Of a DNA stretch of 64,000 nucleotides, positions 42,929 through 51,176 are shown in pieces. The notes beneath the pieces were generated by a model. That model was not told where the DNA came from. It did not search any database and worked only from the letters and a program-made list of their open reading frames with translations. A program made the position numbers and the translations under genes. Numbering within the stretch: the stretch's first letter is position 1; each line of letters starts with the position of its first letter. Source of the DNA: Bacillota bacterium (GTDB taxonomy: Bacteria > Bacillota > Clostridia > Christensenellales > SZUA-584); the NCBI GenBank assembly GCA_023428025.1, contig JAEYZN010000043.1, positions 1 to 64,000 on the forward strand, in the 5' to 3' direction.

Positions 42929-44167
42929 TCAGTATCTGTCCGGATACATTTTGAGCTTTCCGGCTGAGGTGGCTTCATCGATCCAGCCGCTGGTGATCGT
43001 GGACCATTCGGAGGACTGCCTTTCGGCCAGAAGGTTGGCTTTGATCGAATCCTTGACCTCGTCGAAAGGAACGGCGCCTTCCAGCAGCTCCTCACAGCGG
43101 ATGATGTAGCAGCCGGTATACGTATTGAGCAGCGTGTAGTCGCCGGGTTTGGCCAGCTTGGCGACAGCATCGATATAGCCGGGTATCGTGACACCGCTGC
43201 TGTAAGGGCCGACGGCGCTGCCCTCGGTACGGGCGGGCTCGGAGTCCATCGTGCTGTCATCGTTATAATCGTCGATCAACGTGGCAAAGTCTTCGCCGGA
43301 GTCCATCTTGGACAGCACCTCATCGATCCTGGACTGGATCGTGAGAAGCGCATCGCTGATGATCTGGTTGTATTCCGTCTTGTCTTCCTTGGGGTACGCG
43401 GCCAGCGCCTTGGATTTGGTATCCACGTCAAAGCTGATCAGGATATGACGGACCTTCATATAACCGGCCGGGTAATACAGGATGCTGCCGCCAAACTGGA
43501 GCTGCATCTCAACGGAATCGGGCGAAATGTCGATATTGTTCTTCTGCATTTTCACGTTGGCGTCGTAGTTGGAACGCACATCATCATCGGTGACGGTGAT
43601 GTCCTTCAGCAATTCCTCCTGGACTTTGCTGAGAATGAATTCCTTCTCGAGTGACGCGCGGTATGTCTCGGGCTCGTAACCGATCATATTGAGATAGCGC
43701 TTCAGCTGCTTCTGATATTCCGTGTCATAGTCGATGGCCGGATCATCCTCCACCGTCGACTTGACGGTAGGCGCGATGATGGAATCCAGCATGGCCATGG
43801 TGGCGTCGTAGGACTGGTCGAGAGATGTTTTTTCCTCCTCCGTCAGCTGATTCAGACCCATTTCCCTGGCCTTGTCAAGGGCGATGAGGTTGGTGGACAT
43901 TTGCTTGAGAAAGGACTCCTTGAAGCTGTTCCACTGGTCATCTCCGGAGCTTTTGATGGATTCGACGCTGGAACCGTTGATCATCAGAAATTGATTCATG
44001 GCCAGCGTGACTTCCAATTTGGTGACGTCGGTGTCGTTATACTCGATTATCGTTTTGCTGTTTTCTATCTCCGCAGCCTTCTCCTCGTCGGTATCGGCAA
44101 GGCTGCAGCCGCCGGACACCAGCAGCAGGAGTGCGAAAGCCAGCATCGCGATGCGTCTTTTGATCAT
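42929..44167 (-). CDS. PpiC/SurA-like foldase lipoprotein
   Basis: A 412-residue lipoprotein with lipobox VSGGC (Cys at 21), a SurA-like N-terminal chaperone region with VTLAMNQFLMINGSS, and a parvulin rotamase domain with MKVRHILISFDVD, SGEDFATLIDDYNDDS and LLNTYTGCYIIRCEE. ATG 44167 has AAGGAGAAG upstream; the frame is open to 44377 but without signal features. It assists folding of exported proteins at the membrane surface. It lies antisense inside the pentose cluster, between transport and catabolic genes. No functional link to sugar metabolism is evident. Confidence 0.85.
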   Translation of the reverse strand: MIKRRIAMLAFALLLLVSGGCSLADTDEEKAAEIENSKTIIEYNDTDVTKLEVTLAMNQFLMINGSSVESIKSSGDDQWNSFKESFLKQMSTNLIALDKAREMGLNQLTEEEKTSLDQSYDATMAMLDSIIAPTVKSTVEDDPAIDYDTEYQKQLKRYLNMIGYEPETYRASLEKEFILSKVQEELLKDITVTDDDVRSNYDANVKMQKNNIDISPDSVEMQLQFGGSILYYPAGYMKVRHILISFDVDTKSKALAAYPKEDKTEYNQIISDALLTIQSRIDEVLSKMDSGEDFATLIDDYNDDSTMDSEPARTEGSAVGPYSSGVTIPGYIDAVAKLAKPGDYTLLNTYTGCYIIRCEELLEGAVPFDEVKDSIKANLLAERQSSEWSTITSGWIDEATSAGKLKMYPDRY

Positions 44168-44301
44168 AAGTGCTTCTCCTTCAGTAATTGGATCACCGTA
44201 GTGTTTCGATGCATTATACACCATTTGGTCAATGATTGACAGAGGAAAAATAACTCGGCCGAAAAGGCTGTTTCGAGAGTAGAGTATAGAAAGACTAGCT
44301 G

Positions 44302-44360
44302 AAACAAGTGCCATAGAATATGTTTGACTAATGTAATGACATATGTTAATATAATTTAAA
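44302..44360 (+). promoter_or_regulatory. Promoter-operator of the pentose catabolic operon (copy 2)
   Basis: TTGACT at 44324-44329 and TAATAT at 44347-44352 (17-base spacer). The block matches the one at 36731-36788 over almost 60 bases, including AAACAAGTGCC, ATATGTTTGAC and TGTTAA. ACATATGT recurs between the boxes. A common SorC regulator is the simplest explanation. Confidence 0.65.
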
Positions 44361-44392
44361 AATACAAGATATAACAAATGGAGGGTGGGTCT

Positions 44393-45031
44393 ATGTACGA
44401 AAAAGAAAAACAGGCTGTTATCGACACGGCGCTGAAGATAAAAGAATACGGGCTGATCGCACTGGCAGGAGGAAACGTCAGCATGCGGCTGCCCGATGGC
44501 GATATACTGGTGACGCCTTCCGGCACCTACTATGAAACGATGAGGTCGGATGACGTGCTGCGCATGGACGTCGACGGCAACGTCAAGGAGGGCGTGTTAA
44601 AACCGTCTGTGGATACCATTGCGCTGCTGTACATCTATAAGCACATGCCGGAGGTCAACGCCATCATCCACACGCATCAGGTTTACGCCACGGCTGTGGG
44701 CCTGATTGCCGACAGACTGCCGGCGGTTACCACAACGCTCTCCAATGTGACGCTGGGCGAGGTGATTGTGGCGCCCTACAGCTCCCCGGCCAGCCTGAAC
44801 ATGGGTATCGAGACGGTGGAGAATATCAACGGAAAGCGCGCGGTGATATTGAAGCACCATGGCGTGGTGACGGTGGGCGGCAATCTGAAGGAAGCGATGT
44901 ACGCCGCCATCTATATGGAAGACACCGCGAAAGCGTTTCTGGCAGCGAAAGCGGCGGGCGTTCCGGCTGTGCTGACGCAGGAACAGTCCGACCATGCTGC
45001 CGCGATATTCAAAGATGTCGGACAGAAATAA
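44393..45031 (+). CDS. Class II aldolase / L-ribulose-5-phosphate 4-epimerase family protein
   Basis: A 212-residue zinc enzyme of the AraD/FucA family. Zinc ligands are visible in IHTHQVYATAV and LKHHGVVTVGG. In the position that is Glu73 in fuculose-phosphate aldolase it has Asp (KPSVDTIALLY), as in the 4-epimerase AraD. With UlaE next door, conversion of L-ribulose-5-P to D-xylulose-5-P is likely, but an aldolase role is not excluded. ATG 44393 follows GGAGGG; ATG 44378 would precede the ribosome site. First gene of the catabolic operon. Confidence 0.82.
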   Translation: MYEKEKQAVIDTALKIKEYGLIALAGGNVSMRLPDGDILVTPSGTYYETMRSDDVLRMDVDGNVKEGVLKPSVDTIALLYIYKHMPEVNAIIHTHQVYATAVGLIADRLPAVTTTLSNVTLGEVIVAPYSSPASLNMGIETVENINGKRAVILKHHGVVTVGGNLKEAMYAAIYMEDTAKAFLAAKAAGVPAVLTQEQSDHAAAIFKDVGQK

Positions 45032-45098
45032 CGGATTTTCAAAGCACCCTTGTGGCCCGGCTGACAGGACGGTGACAAGCGGAAAGGAGATATGACGG

Positions 45099-45947
45099 GT
45101 GACACGGATCAACGACTGTCTGTTGGGATTATATGAAAAGGCTTTGCCCGCCGACATGAGCTGGGATGAGCGCCTCGCGGCGGCGAAGCTCGCCGGATAC
45201 GATTTTATTGAGATCAGCATTGACGAGACGGATGAACGGATGGCGCGCGCCAAATGGACGCCGCAACAGTACGACGAGCTGATCGCCGCGACCCGACGCC
45301 AGCGCATGCCGATACTGACCATGTGTCTCTCCGGCAACCGCCGGTATCCCATCGGTTCGGAGAACGTGCAGACGCGGACCCGGGGCATCCAGTTGATTAA
45401 GGATGCGGTCGATTTTTCCATTCAGATCGGCATCCGCATCGTTCAGCTGGCCGGTTACGACGAGTATTACGGCACGCCGAACGCACAAACCCGCGTGTTG
45501 TTCGGGGAGGCTCTGGCAGAAGTGACAGCGTATGCCGCCAGCCGCGGCGTCTCTCTCGCTTTTGAAACGATGGAGACAGGCCTGCTGCATTCCATTAATA
45601 AGGCGATGCGCTTTGTCGAGATGCAGAAATCCCCGTATCTGCAGGTTTACCCGGATGTGGGCAATCTGACGTCCACGGGGCAGAACATCAGCACGGATTT
45701 TGCCTGCGGCGCCGGGCATATCGTGGCCATCCATCTGAAGGACACCATACCCGGAAAGGTGCGTGAGATTCCCTACGGCGAGGGCACGGTCGATTTTGTT
45801 GAATTCTTCCGGCTGCTCAAACAGATCCGGTTCAGAGGGCTGCTGGTGGCCGAGATGTGGGCGACGGCGGACCGGCAGGCCTCCATCGATTATGTGAAAA
45901 CGGCGAGAGATTTTCTACTGGAAAAATACCGCGCTGCGGGACTGTAA
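45099..45947 (+). CDS. ulaE: L-ribulose-5-phosphate 3-epimerase UlaE/SgbU-like
   Basis: A 282-residue TIM-barrel epimerase that interconverts L-xylulose-5-P and L-ribulose-5-P. It matches UlaE closely: LGLYEKALPADMSWDERL, IEISIDETDERMAR, MCLSGNRRYPIGSE, VQLAGYDEYY, QVYPDVGNL, HIVAIHLKDT and YGEGTVDF, with metal-binding Glu, Asp, His and Glu positions intact. The start is GTG at 45099 after AAAGGAG. It links the L-xylulokinase at 51177 with the AraD-like enzyme at 44393. Confidence 0.93.
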   Translation: MTRINDCLLGLYEKALPADMSWDERLAAAKLAGYDFIEISIDETDERMARAKWTPQQYDELIAATRRQRMPILTMCLSGNRRYPIGSENVQTRTRGIQLIKDAVDFSIQIGIRIVQLAGYDEYYGTPNAQTRVLFGEALAEVTAYAASRGVSLAFETMETGLLHSINKAMRFVEMQKSPYLQVYPDVGNLTSTGQNISTDFACGAGHIVAIHLKDTIPGKVREIPYGEGTVDFVEFFRLLKQIRFRGLLVAEMWATADRQASIDYVKTARDFLLEKYRAAGL

Positions 45948-46191
45948 GAGAACCTGAAACTCCGAAATTCAATAAAAATTTGTTTTGTGTCGATATGCCT
46001 TTGATGATAAAATTGATATACGCTGGCAAAGCAGGCTGACCCCCCATATGCGGTAACAGCGACATCGTCGTGATACACAAAGGCTTTTGGGATACGTTCA
46101 GCTGGAGATGATAAGGGTATGGCGCCTGGTTGACATGATGCGCCGGAAAGCTTTGCGAGACGGATATTTGTTTTTTGATGAAAGGATCAAG
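45948..46191. other. Intergenic gap of 244 bases before the dehydrogenase genes
   Basis: No convincing gene. It is AT-rich at first and may contain a weak promoter (TTGTTT near 45977 and GATAAA near 46006). The frame of the next gene is open back to 46087 but lacks a ribosome site there. Confidence 0.35.
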
Positions 46192-47151
46192 ATGGGAAGC
46201 ATCAGCAAAAAGAAGCTGGAAGAGATGCTGGAAAAAATGCTGCTCACACGCAGCTTCGAAGAAAAGGTGGCTTATCTTTTCTCGATGGGGATGGTGCACG
46301 GCACCACGCATCTCTATGTTGGCGAAGAAGCCACGGCCACGGGCGTGTGCTGCGCGCTGGAACCGCAGGATATCATATCCAGCACGCATCGGGGCCACGG
46401 GCAGTGTATTTCTAAAGGCATCGATATAGACCGTATGATGGCGGAGTTTTTAGGCAAGGAAGCGGGCTACTGCAAGGGCAAGGGCGGCTCCATGCACATC
46501 GCTGATATCGGCAGCGGCAACCTGGGCGCGAACGGCGTGGTGGGCGGCGGTATTCCGCTGGCCGTGGGCGCGGGGATTACCACCCAGATGAAGGGGATCG
46601 ACCGCATCGTGGTGTGCTTCTTTGGAGACGGCGCCACCAACCAGGGCACGTTCCATGAGGCGCTGAATCTCGCGTCTGTCTGGAAGCTGCCGATATTGTT
46701 TGTCTGCGAGGACAACAAATACGGCATGTCGACGCACAGAAGCCGATCCATGGGCGTCAGTGATATCGCGGTGCGCGCGCAGAGCTATGGCATAAAGGGC
46801 AGGACGATAGACGGCAATGATGCGATCGCGGTGTATGAGGAAACCCGCAAGGCGCGCGGATATGTGCGCAAGAACGGCCCGATGCTGCTGGTCTGCGACA
46901 CCTACCGGTATCTGGGGCATTCCAAGAGCGACGCGAACGTGTACCGCACAAAGGAAGAGATCGAGGCATGGAAGGCCAAGGACCCGATCAAGCGGCTGAA
47001 AGCCTACCTGACAGATAAGAAGCTGTTCTCGGCGGAAGAGCTGGAGTCGGTCGAGAAACGCGCCAAGCAAAAGATAGAGGACGCGGTGACGTTTGCGCAG
47101 AACTGTCCATACCCCTCCATCGACACGATCATGGACGACGTGTACGCATAA
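46192..47151 (+). CDS. Pyruvate/acetoin-type dehydrogenase E1 alpha subunit
   Basis: A 319-residue thiamine-diphosphate E1 alpha subunit of the PdhA/AcoA kind. Seen: STHRGHGQCISKGID, GKGGSMHIADIGSGN, and the ThDP motif FFGDGATNQGTFHEALNLAS with NKYGMST. ATG 46192 has AAGGATCAAG upstream and gives the family's normal N-terminus. Pyruvate and acetoin enzymes cannot be told apart here. It is followed by E1 beta, E2 and E3 genes, forming one complex. Confidence 0.9.
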   Translation: MGSISKKKLEEMLEKMLLTRSFEEKVAYLFSMGMVHGTTHLYVGEEATATGVCCALEPQDIISSTHRGHGQCISKGIDIDRMMAEFLGKEAGYCKGKGGSMHIADIGSGNLGANGVVGGGIPLAVGAGITTQMKGIDRIVVCFFGDGATNQGTFHEALNLASVWKLPILFVCEDNKYGMSTHRSRSMGVSDIAVRAQSYGIKGRTIDGNDAIAVYEETRKARGYVRKNGPMLLVCDTYRYLGHSKSDANVYRTKEEIEAWKAKDPIKRLKAYLTDKKLFSAEELESVEKRAKQKIEDAVTFAQNCPYPSIDTIMDDVYA

Positions 47152-47164
47152 GGGGGGGCAGTAT

Positions 47165-48148
47165 ATGAGAGAGTTGACATATGCACAGGCGATAAGGGAA
47201 GCGATGACGCTGGAGATGCGGCGCGACGAGAACGTGTTTCTGATGGGCGAGGACGTCGGGCTGTACGGCGGCGCGTTCGGCGTCTCTGCCGGCATGTTCG
47301 AGGAGTTCGGCCCGCAGCGCGTGAAGGACACGCCGATATCCGAGGCGGCGATAGCGGGCGCGGCGGCGGGTGCGGCGGTGACGGGCATGCGCCCCATCGC
47401 GGAGATCATGTTCAGCGACTTCATCGCGATTTCGATGGACCAGTTGATCAACCAGGCGGCCAAGATGCGCTATATGTTCGGCGGCGCGGCCAGGGTGCCG
47501 ATGGTGTTGCGCGCTCCGGCGGGATCCGGCACGGGCGCGGCGGCGCAGCACAGCCAGAGCCCGGAGGCGTGGTTCTGCAACGCGCCGGGTCTCAAGGTGG
47601 TCATCCCATCCACGCCGGCGGACGCGAAGGGCCTGCTGACCGCGGCGATACGCGACGACAACCCGGTGCTGTTTCTGGAGCAGAAGCTGCTGTACCGCAC
47701 CAAGGGCGATGTGCCGGAGGGCGATTATGTGGTGCCGCTCAGCAAGGCGGCGGTGCATCGCGAGGGGACGGATGCGACCATCATCACCTACGGGCGCATG
47801 CTGCCCATGTGCATGGACGCGGCGGCCCAACTGGAAAAGGAACAGGGGATCAGCGTGGAGGTGGTGGACCCACGGACGCTGGTGCCGCTGGATAAAGAAA
47901 CGATCATCGCGTCAGCCAAGAAGACGGGCCGCGTGCTGATCGTGCACGAGGCGTGCCAGACGGGCGGCTTCGGCGGCGAGCTGGCGGCGGTGATTGCGGA
48001 CAGTGAAGCGTTCTACTATCTGGACGCGCCGATCAGGCGTTACGGCGGGCTGGATGTGCCGATACCGTATTGCCCTGAGCTGGAAAAGAATGTGGTGCCC
48101 ACACGAGACAACGTGATAAAGAAGGTCATCGAGTTGGTACGCGGCTAA
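47165..48148 (+). CDS. Pyruvate/acetoin-type dehydrogenase E1 beta subunit
   Basis: A 327-residue transketolase-like subunit. Typical phrases: FLMGEDVGLYGGAFGV, FGPQRVKDTPISEAAIAGAA, PMVLRAPAGSGTGAAAQHSQ and VVDPRTLVPLDKETI. ATG 47165 has AGGGGGGGC upstream. It follows E1 alpha by 13 bases. A repeat element then separates it from the E2 gene. Confidence 0.92.
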   Translation: MRELTYAQAIREAMTLEMRRDENVFLMGEDVGLYGGAFGVSAGMFEEFGPQRVKDTPISEAAIAGAAAGAAVTGMRPIAEIMFSDFIAISMDQLINQAAKMRYMFGGAARVPMVLRAPAGSGTGAAAQHSQSPEAWFCNAPGLKVVIPSTPADAKGLLTAAIRDDNPVLFLEQKLLYRTKGDVPEGDYVVPLSKAAVHREGTDATIITYGRMLPMCMDAAAQLEKEQGISVEVVDPRTLVPLDKETIIASAKKTGRVLIVHEACQTGGFGGELAAVIADSEAFYYLDAPIRRYGGLDVPIPYCPELEKNVVPTRDNVIKKVIELVRG

Positions 48149-48150
48149 AG

Positions 48151-48307
48151 TAAACGCTGATTAATTCGAAACGCTGCCTAGGGGCTGCTTCCGCACCCTG
48201 CTGTGTCGCTGAAATCTTGAAATAGCGCTGCGATGAGTGCGATTTCGCTCCTTGCAGGATACGAAATCCGTTCGCCAATCCATCATTCCTCATTTAATCA
48301 GTGTTTA
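48151..48307. repeat. 157-base element with terminal inverted repeats
   Basis: The ends TAAACGCTGATTAA (48151-48164) and TTAATCAGTGTTTA (48294-48307) are near-perfect inverted copies. The interior has no open frame. It fills the gap between the E1 beta and E2 genes and ends next to the E2 ribosome site, so it is transcribed with the operon. It resembles a miniature inverted-repeat element. Confidence 0.6.
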
Positions 48308-48327
48308 ATAGGAGGGGGCAGTCTTAA

Positions 48328-49590
48328 ATGGCATACGCGGTGATCATGCCCAAAGCGGGCATGGCAATGGAGACCGGCAAGGTCATCAAATGGCTCAAAA
48401 ACGTGGGAGACCGTGTGGAGACGGGGGAGCCTCTGCTGGAGATCGAAACGGACAAGGTCAACATGGAAGTGGAAGCGATGAACGACGGCGTGCTGCTGGC
48501 GGTGCTGGCGCATGAAGGCGATGTGGTGCCCGTGGTACAGACGATCGGGTTCATCGGCGAGGCGGGTGAAGCAATACCAGAATATAAAATGGCGACGGTA
48601 AAGCCTGTTGAAAAGCCGTTTAAGGAAGAGGCCGGGATGTCTAAGGTAAAGCTGGAAGGCGTGCGTATTCCCGCGACGCCTGCGGCAAAGCGTCTGGCGC
48701 AGGAGACGGGCATACCGCTGACCAGCGTGACGCCGTCCGGCAGCCTGGGGCAGATCAAGGCCGAAGATGTGAGAGCGACGCCGCTGGCCAAAGCCATGGC
48801 GGCCGATCTCGGCATCGATTTGCAGTCGGTATCCGGCAGCGGTTACGGCAGTAAGGTGACCCGAGCGGACGTCGTTTCACCAACGAGGGCCTCCATTTCA
48901 TCCGAAGAGGGCGAGCTGCGGCCTCACAGCGCGATGCGCAAAGTGATCGCGCGGCGGATGCTGTCCAGCCATATGAACATTCCGCCGGTGACGCAGAGCT
49001 GCGTGGCGGACGTAACGGCGCTGATGGCGCTGCGCGAACAGGTGAATGCGGGCCGCGAAGGCGTGCGCATTACCGTCAACGATTTTATCGTGCTGGCGGT
49101 GGCGAAGGCGCTGAGGGAGCAGCCGCACATCAACGCGTCATACACTGAAGCAGGAATGCTGTTCAAAACGCATATCAACATTGGCATGGCGGTAGCGCTG
49201 CCCGAAGGGCTCATCGTGCCGGTGATCCGGGACGCGGATAAGCTGACGCTGCACCAGATCGCGGCGGCGGCCAGGGAACTGCAGCTGAAAGCCAGGGAAG
49301 GACGGCTGAAGCCGGACGATTATTCCGGCGGCACGTTCACCGTCAGCAATCTGGGGATGATGGGCGTCACGGCGTTTACGCCGATCATCAACGAGCCGGA
49401 GAGCGCGATACTGGGCGTATGCGCCACAGAGCAGCGGCTGGAGATGGACGACAGTGGGAAGATCACAAAACGGCTGAAGCTGCCGCTTTGCCTGACCTAC
49501 GACCATCGGAGCATCGATGGGGCGCAGGCGGCGATATTCTCGAACCGTGTGACGCAGCTGCTGGAAAATCCGCTGGATATGCTGGTGTAG
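48328..49590 (+). CDS. Dihydrolipoamide acyltransferase (E2)
   Basis: A 420-residue E2. The lipoyl domain (1-75) has the lipoylated Lys43 in EIETDKVNMEVEA. Two peripheral-subunit-binding motifs follow: IPATPAAKRLAQETGIPLT, and ATPLAKAMAADLGIDLQSV with GSGYGSKVTRADV. The C-terminal catalytic domain has TVSNLGMMGVTAFTPIINEP and the active-site YDHRSIDGAQ. ATG 48328 follows AGGAGGGGG. It joins E1 at 46192-48148 with the E3 at 49599. Confidence 0.92.
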   Translation: MAYAVIMPKAGMAMETGKVIKWLKNVGDRVETGEPLLEIETDKVNMEVEAMNDGVLLAVLAHEGDVVPVVQTIGFIGEAGEAIPEYKMATVKPVEKPFKEEAGMSKVKLEGVRIPATPAAKRLAQETGIPLTSVTPSGSLGQIKAEDVRATPLAKAMAADLGIDLQSVSGSGYGSKVTRADVVSPTRASISSEEGELRPHSAMRKVIARRMLSSHMNIPPVTQSCVADVTALMALREQVNAGREGVRITVNDFIVLAVAKALREQPHINASYTEAGMLFKTHINIGMAVALPEGLIVPVIRDADKLTLHQIAAAARELQLKAREGRLKPDDYSGGTFTVSNLGMMGVTAFTPIINEPESAILGVCATEQRLEMDDSGKITKRLKLPLCLTYDHRSIDGAQAAIFSNRVTQLLENPLDMLV

Positions 49591-49598
49591 GAGTCATC

Positions 49599-51044
49599 AT
49601 GGCGCACGAAATCATCATGCCAAAGGCCGGAATGAAACACGTATCGGAGGAAGATATATACGATGTCGTGGTGGTGGGCGGCGGCCCGGCGGGTTATATC
49701 GCCGCGATAAAGGCGGCGCGCCTCGGGCAGCGCACGGCGCTCATCGAGAGGTCTGTGGTGGGCGGCACCTGCCTGAACCGGGGCTGCATACCCACCAAAA
49801 CGTATCTGAAAACGGCGGAAACCATCGGGCTGATCCGCCATGCGGCGTCCCGCGGTGTGATGATCGGCGATGCAACCCTGACGATGGATATGGAGAAGGC
49901 GGTCAAAGAGAAGAACTTCGTCGTCAAAAAGCTGACGGCCGGCGTGGCGTCGCTGCTGAAGAGCAACGGTATGGATGTGGTCAGCGGAGAAGCGTGCATC
50001 CATCCGGACAGAACGGTGACGGTGGGCGATAAGACGCTAAGAGCGTAGAATGTGATCTTCGCTGGCGGCTCCAAAGCGGCCCGGCTGAAGCTGCCCGGCA
50101 TGGACAGCGCGCGCATGCTCACCAGCGACGATATACTCGACCTGACCGCAGTGCCGGAAACGCTCGCGATCATCGGCGGCGGCGTGATCGGCGTGGAGAT
50201 GGCGTCCGTGTTCTCTGCGTTTGGCAGTAAGGTCACAATCGTGGAGCTGATGGACGCCGTGCGGCCCATGATGGACGCGGACGTGTCCGCATTGGTTCGC
50301 AAAACGCTGGAGAAAGAGGGCATCGCGTTGCGCACCGGCGAGAAGCTGGAACGCGCCGTCGAAACGGACGGCGGCATCGTGCTGCATATCGATAAAGGCG
50401 AGATCGCGGCGGAATACGCGCTGCTGTCCATTGGGCGCGTGCCCGACCTGTCGGCGGTCGAAGGACTGGATGTGGCGCTGGAGCGCGGCCGCGTGAAGGT
50501 GGACGACGCGATGCGCACCAGCATCAGCTGGCTGTACGCGCCGGGCGATATCAACGGACGTTCCATGCTGGCGCACGCCGCGTTCAGGATGGGCGAGGTG
50601 GCGGCGGAGAACGCCGCGGGCCATGCGGCCAAGGCAGACCTGCGCTATATTCCGTTGTGCGTCTATACGTCGCCGGAGGTGGGCGCGGTGGGCCTGACGG
50701 AGCAGCAGGCCAGAGCCGCGCATGACGTTCAGGTCGGCATGTTTCCGTTCCGCGCCAACGGGCGGGCGCTGGCGTCCGGCGAAGGCGAGGGCTTTGTGAA
50801 GGTGATCTCCAGTGCGCGCTACGGCGAGGTGCTGGGCGTGCATATCGTGGGCCCGGCAGCGGCGGAGATGATCAACGAAGCGGCGGCGCTGATGGCGATG
50901 GAAGTGACCGCGCATGAGATCGCGGGGATCGTGCACGCGCACCCGACGTTTTCCGAAGCGTTGATGGAAGCCGCGGCGGACAAGGGTTCCACAGGCAAAA
51001 CTCACTTTTCTATTCTTACAACCGGCTTCGCGCCGAAAAGATAA
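49599..51044 (+). pseudogene. lpdA: Dihydrolipoamide dehydrogenase (E3), interrupted by in-frame TAG
   Basis: The E3 flavoprotein reads through one frame for 481 sense codons except for a TAG at 50046-50048. Before it: FAD motif VVVVGGGPAGYIAAIKAA and redox pair GGTCLNRGCIPTK. After it: AGGSKAARLKLPG, NAD motif AIIGGGVIGVEMAS, YAPGDINGRSMLAHAA and the C-terminal HAHPTFSEA. Relatives have Lys, Glu or similar at the stop, so AAG, GAG or CAG to TAG is the simplest lesion. A GTG at 50052 could restart the second half, but a split E3 is not known to work. The N-terminus begins AHEIIMPKAGM, a remnant of a lost lipoyl domain. Confidence 0.85.
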
Positions 51045-51176
51045 TCAAGAAATAAACACCATCAGGATTAATTCAGTCGACGATATTAACATTTACAAAT
51101 TCTAAGCTTTAGCGGCAGTCACCATGAACCCGGCAGGTTTTGTTTATCATTCCAATTCGGATAGAGGAGAGGTGCA

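Noticed and set aside
50046..50048. TAG in the E3 gene as a pyrrolysine codon
   Set aside because: No pylT or pylS is visible, other genes in the window end at TAG (for example pgpH, era, E2), and E3 enzymes do not need pyrrolysine. Kept only as a remote alternative to a nonsense mutation.
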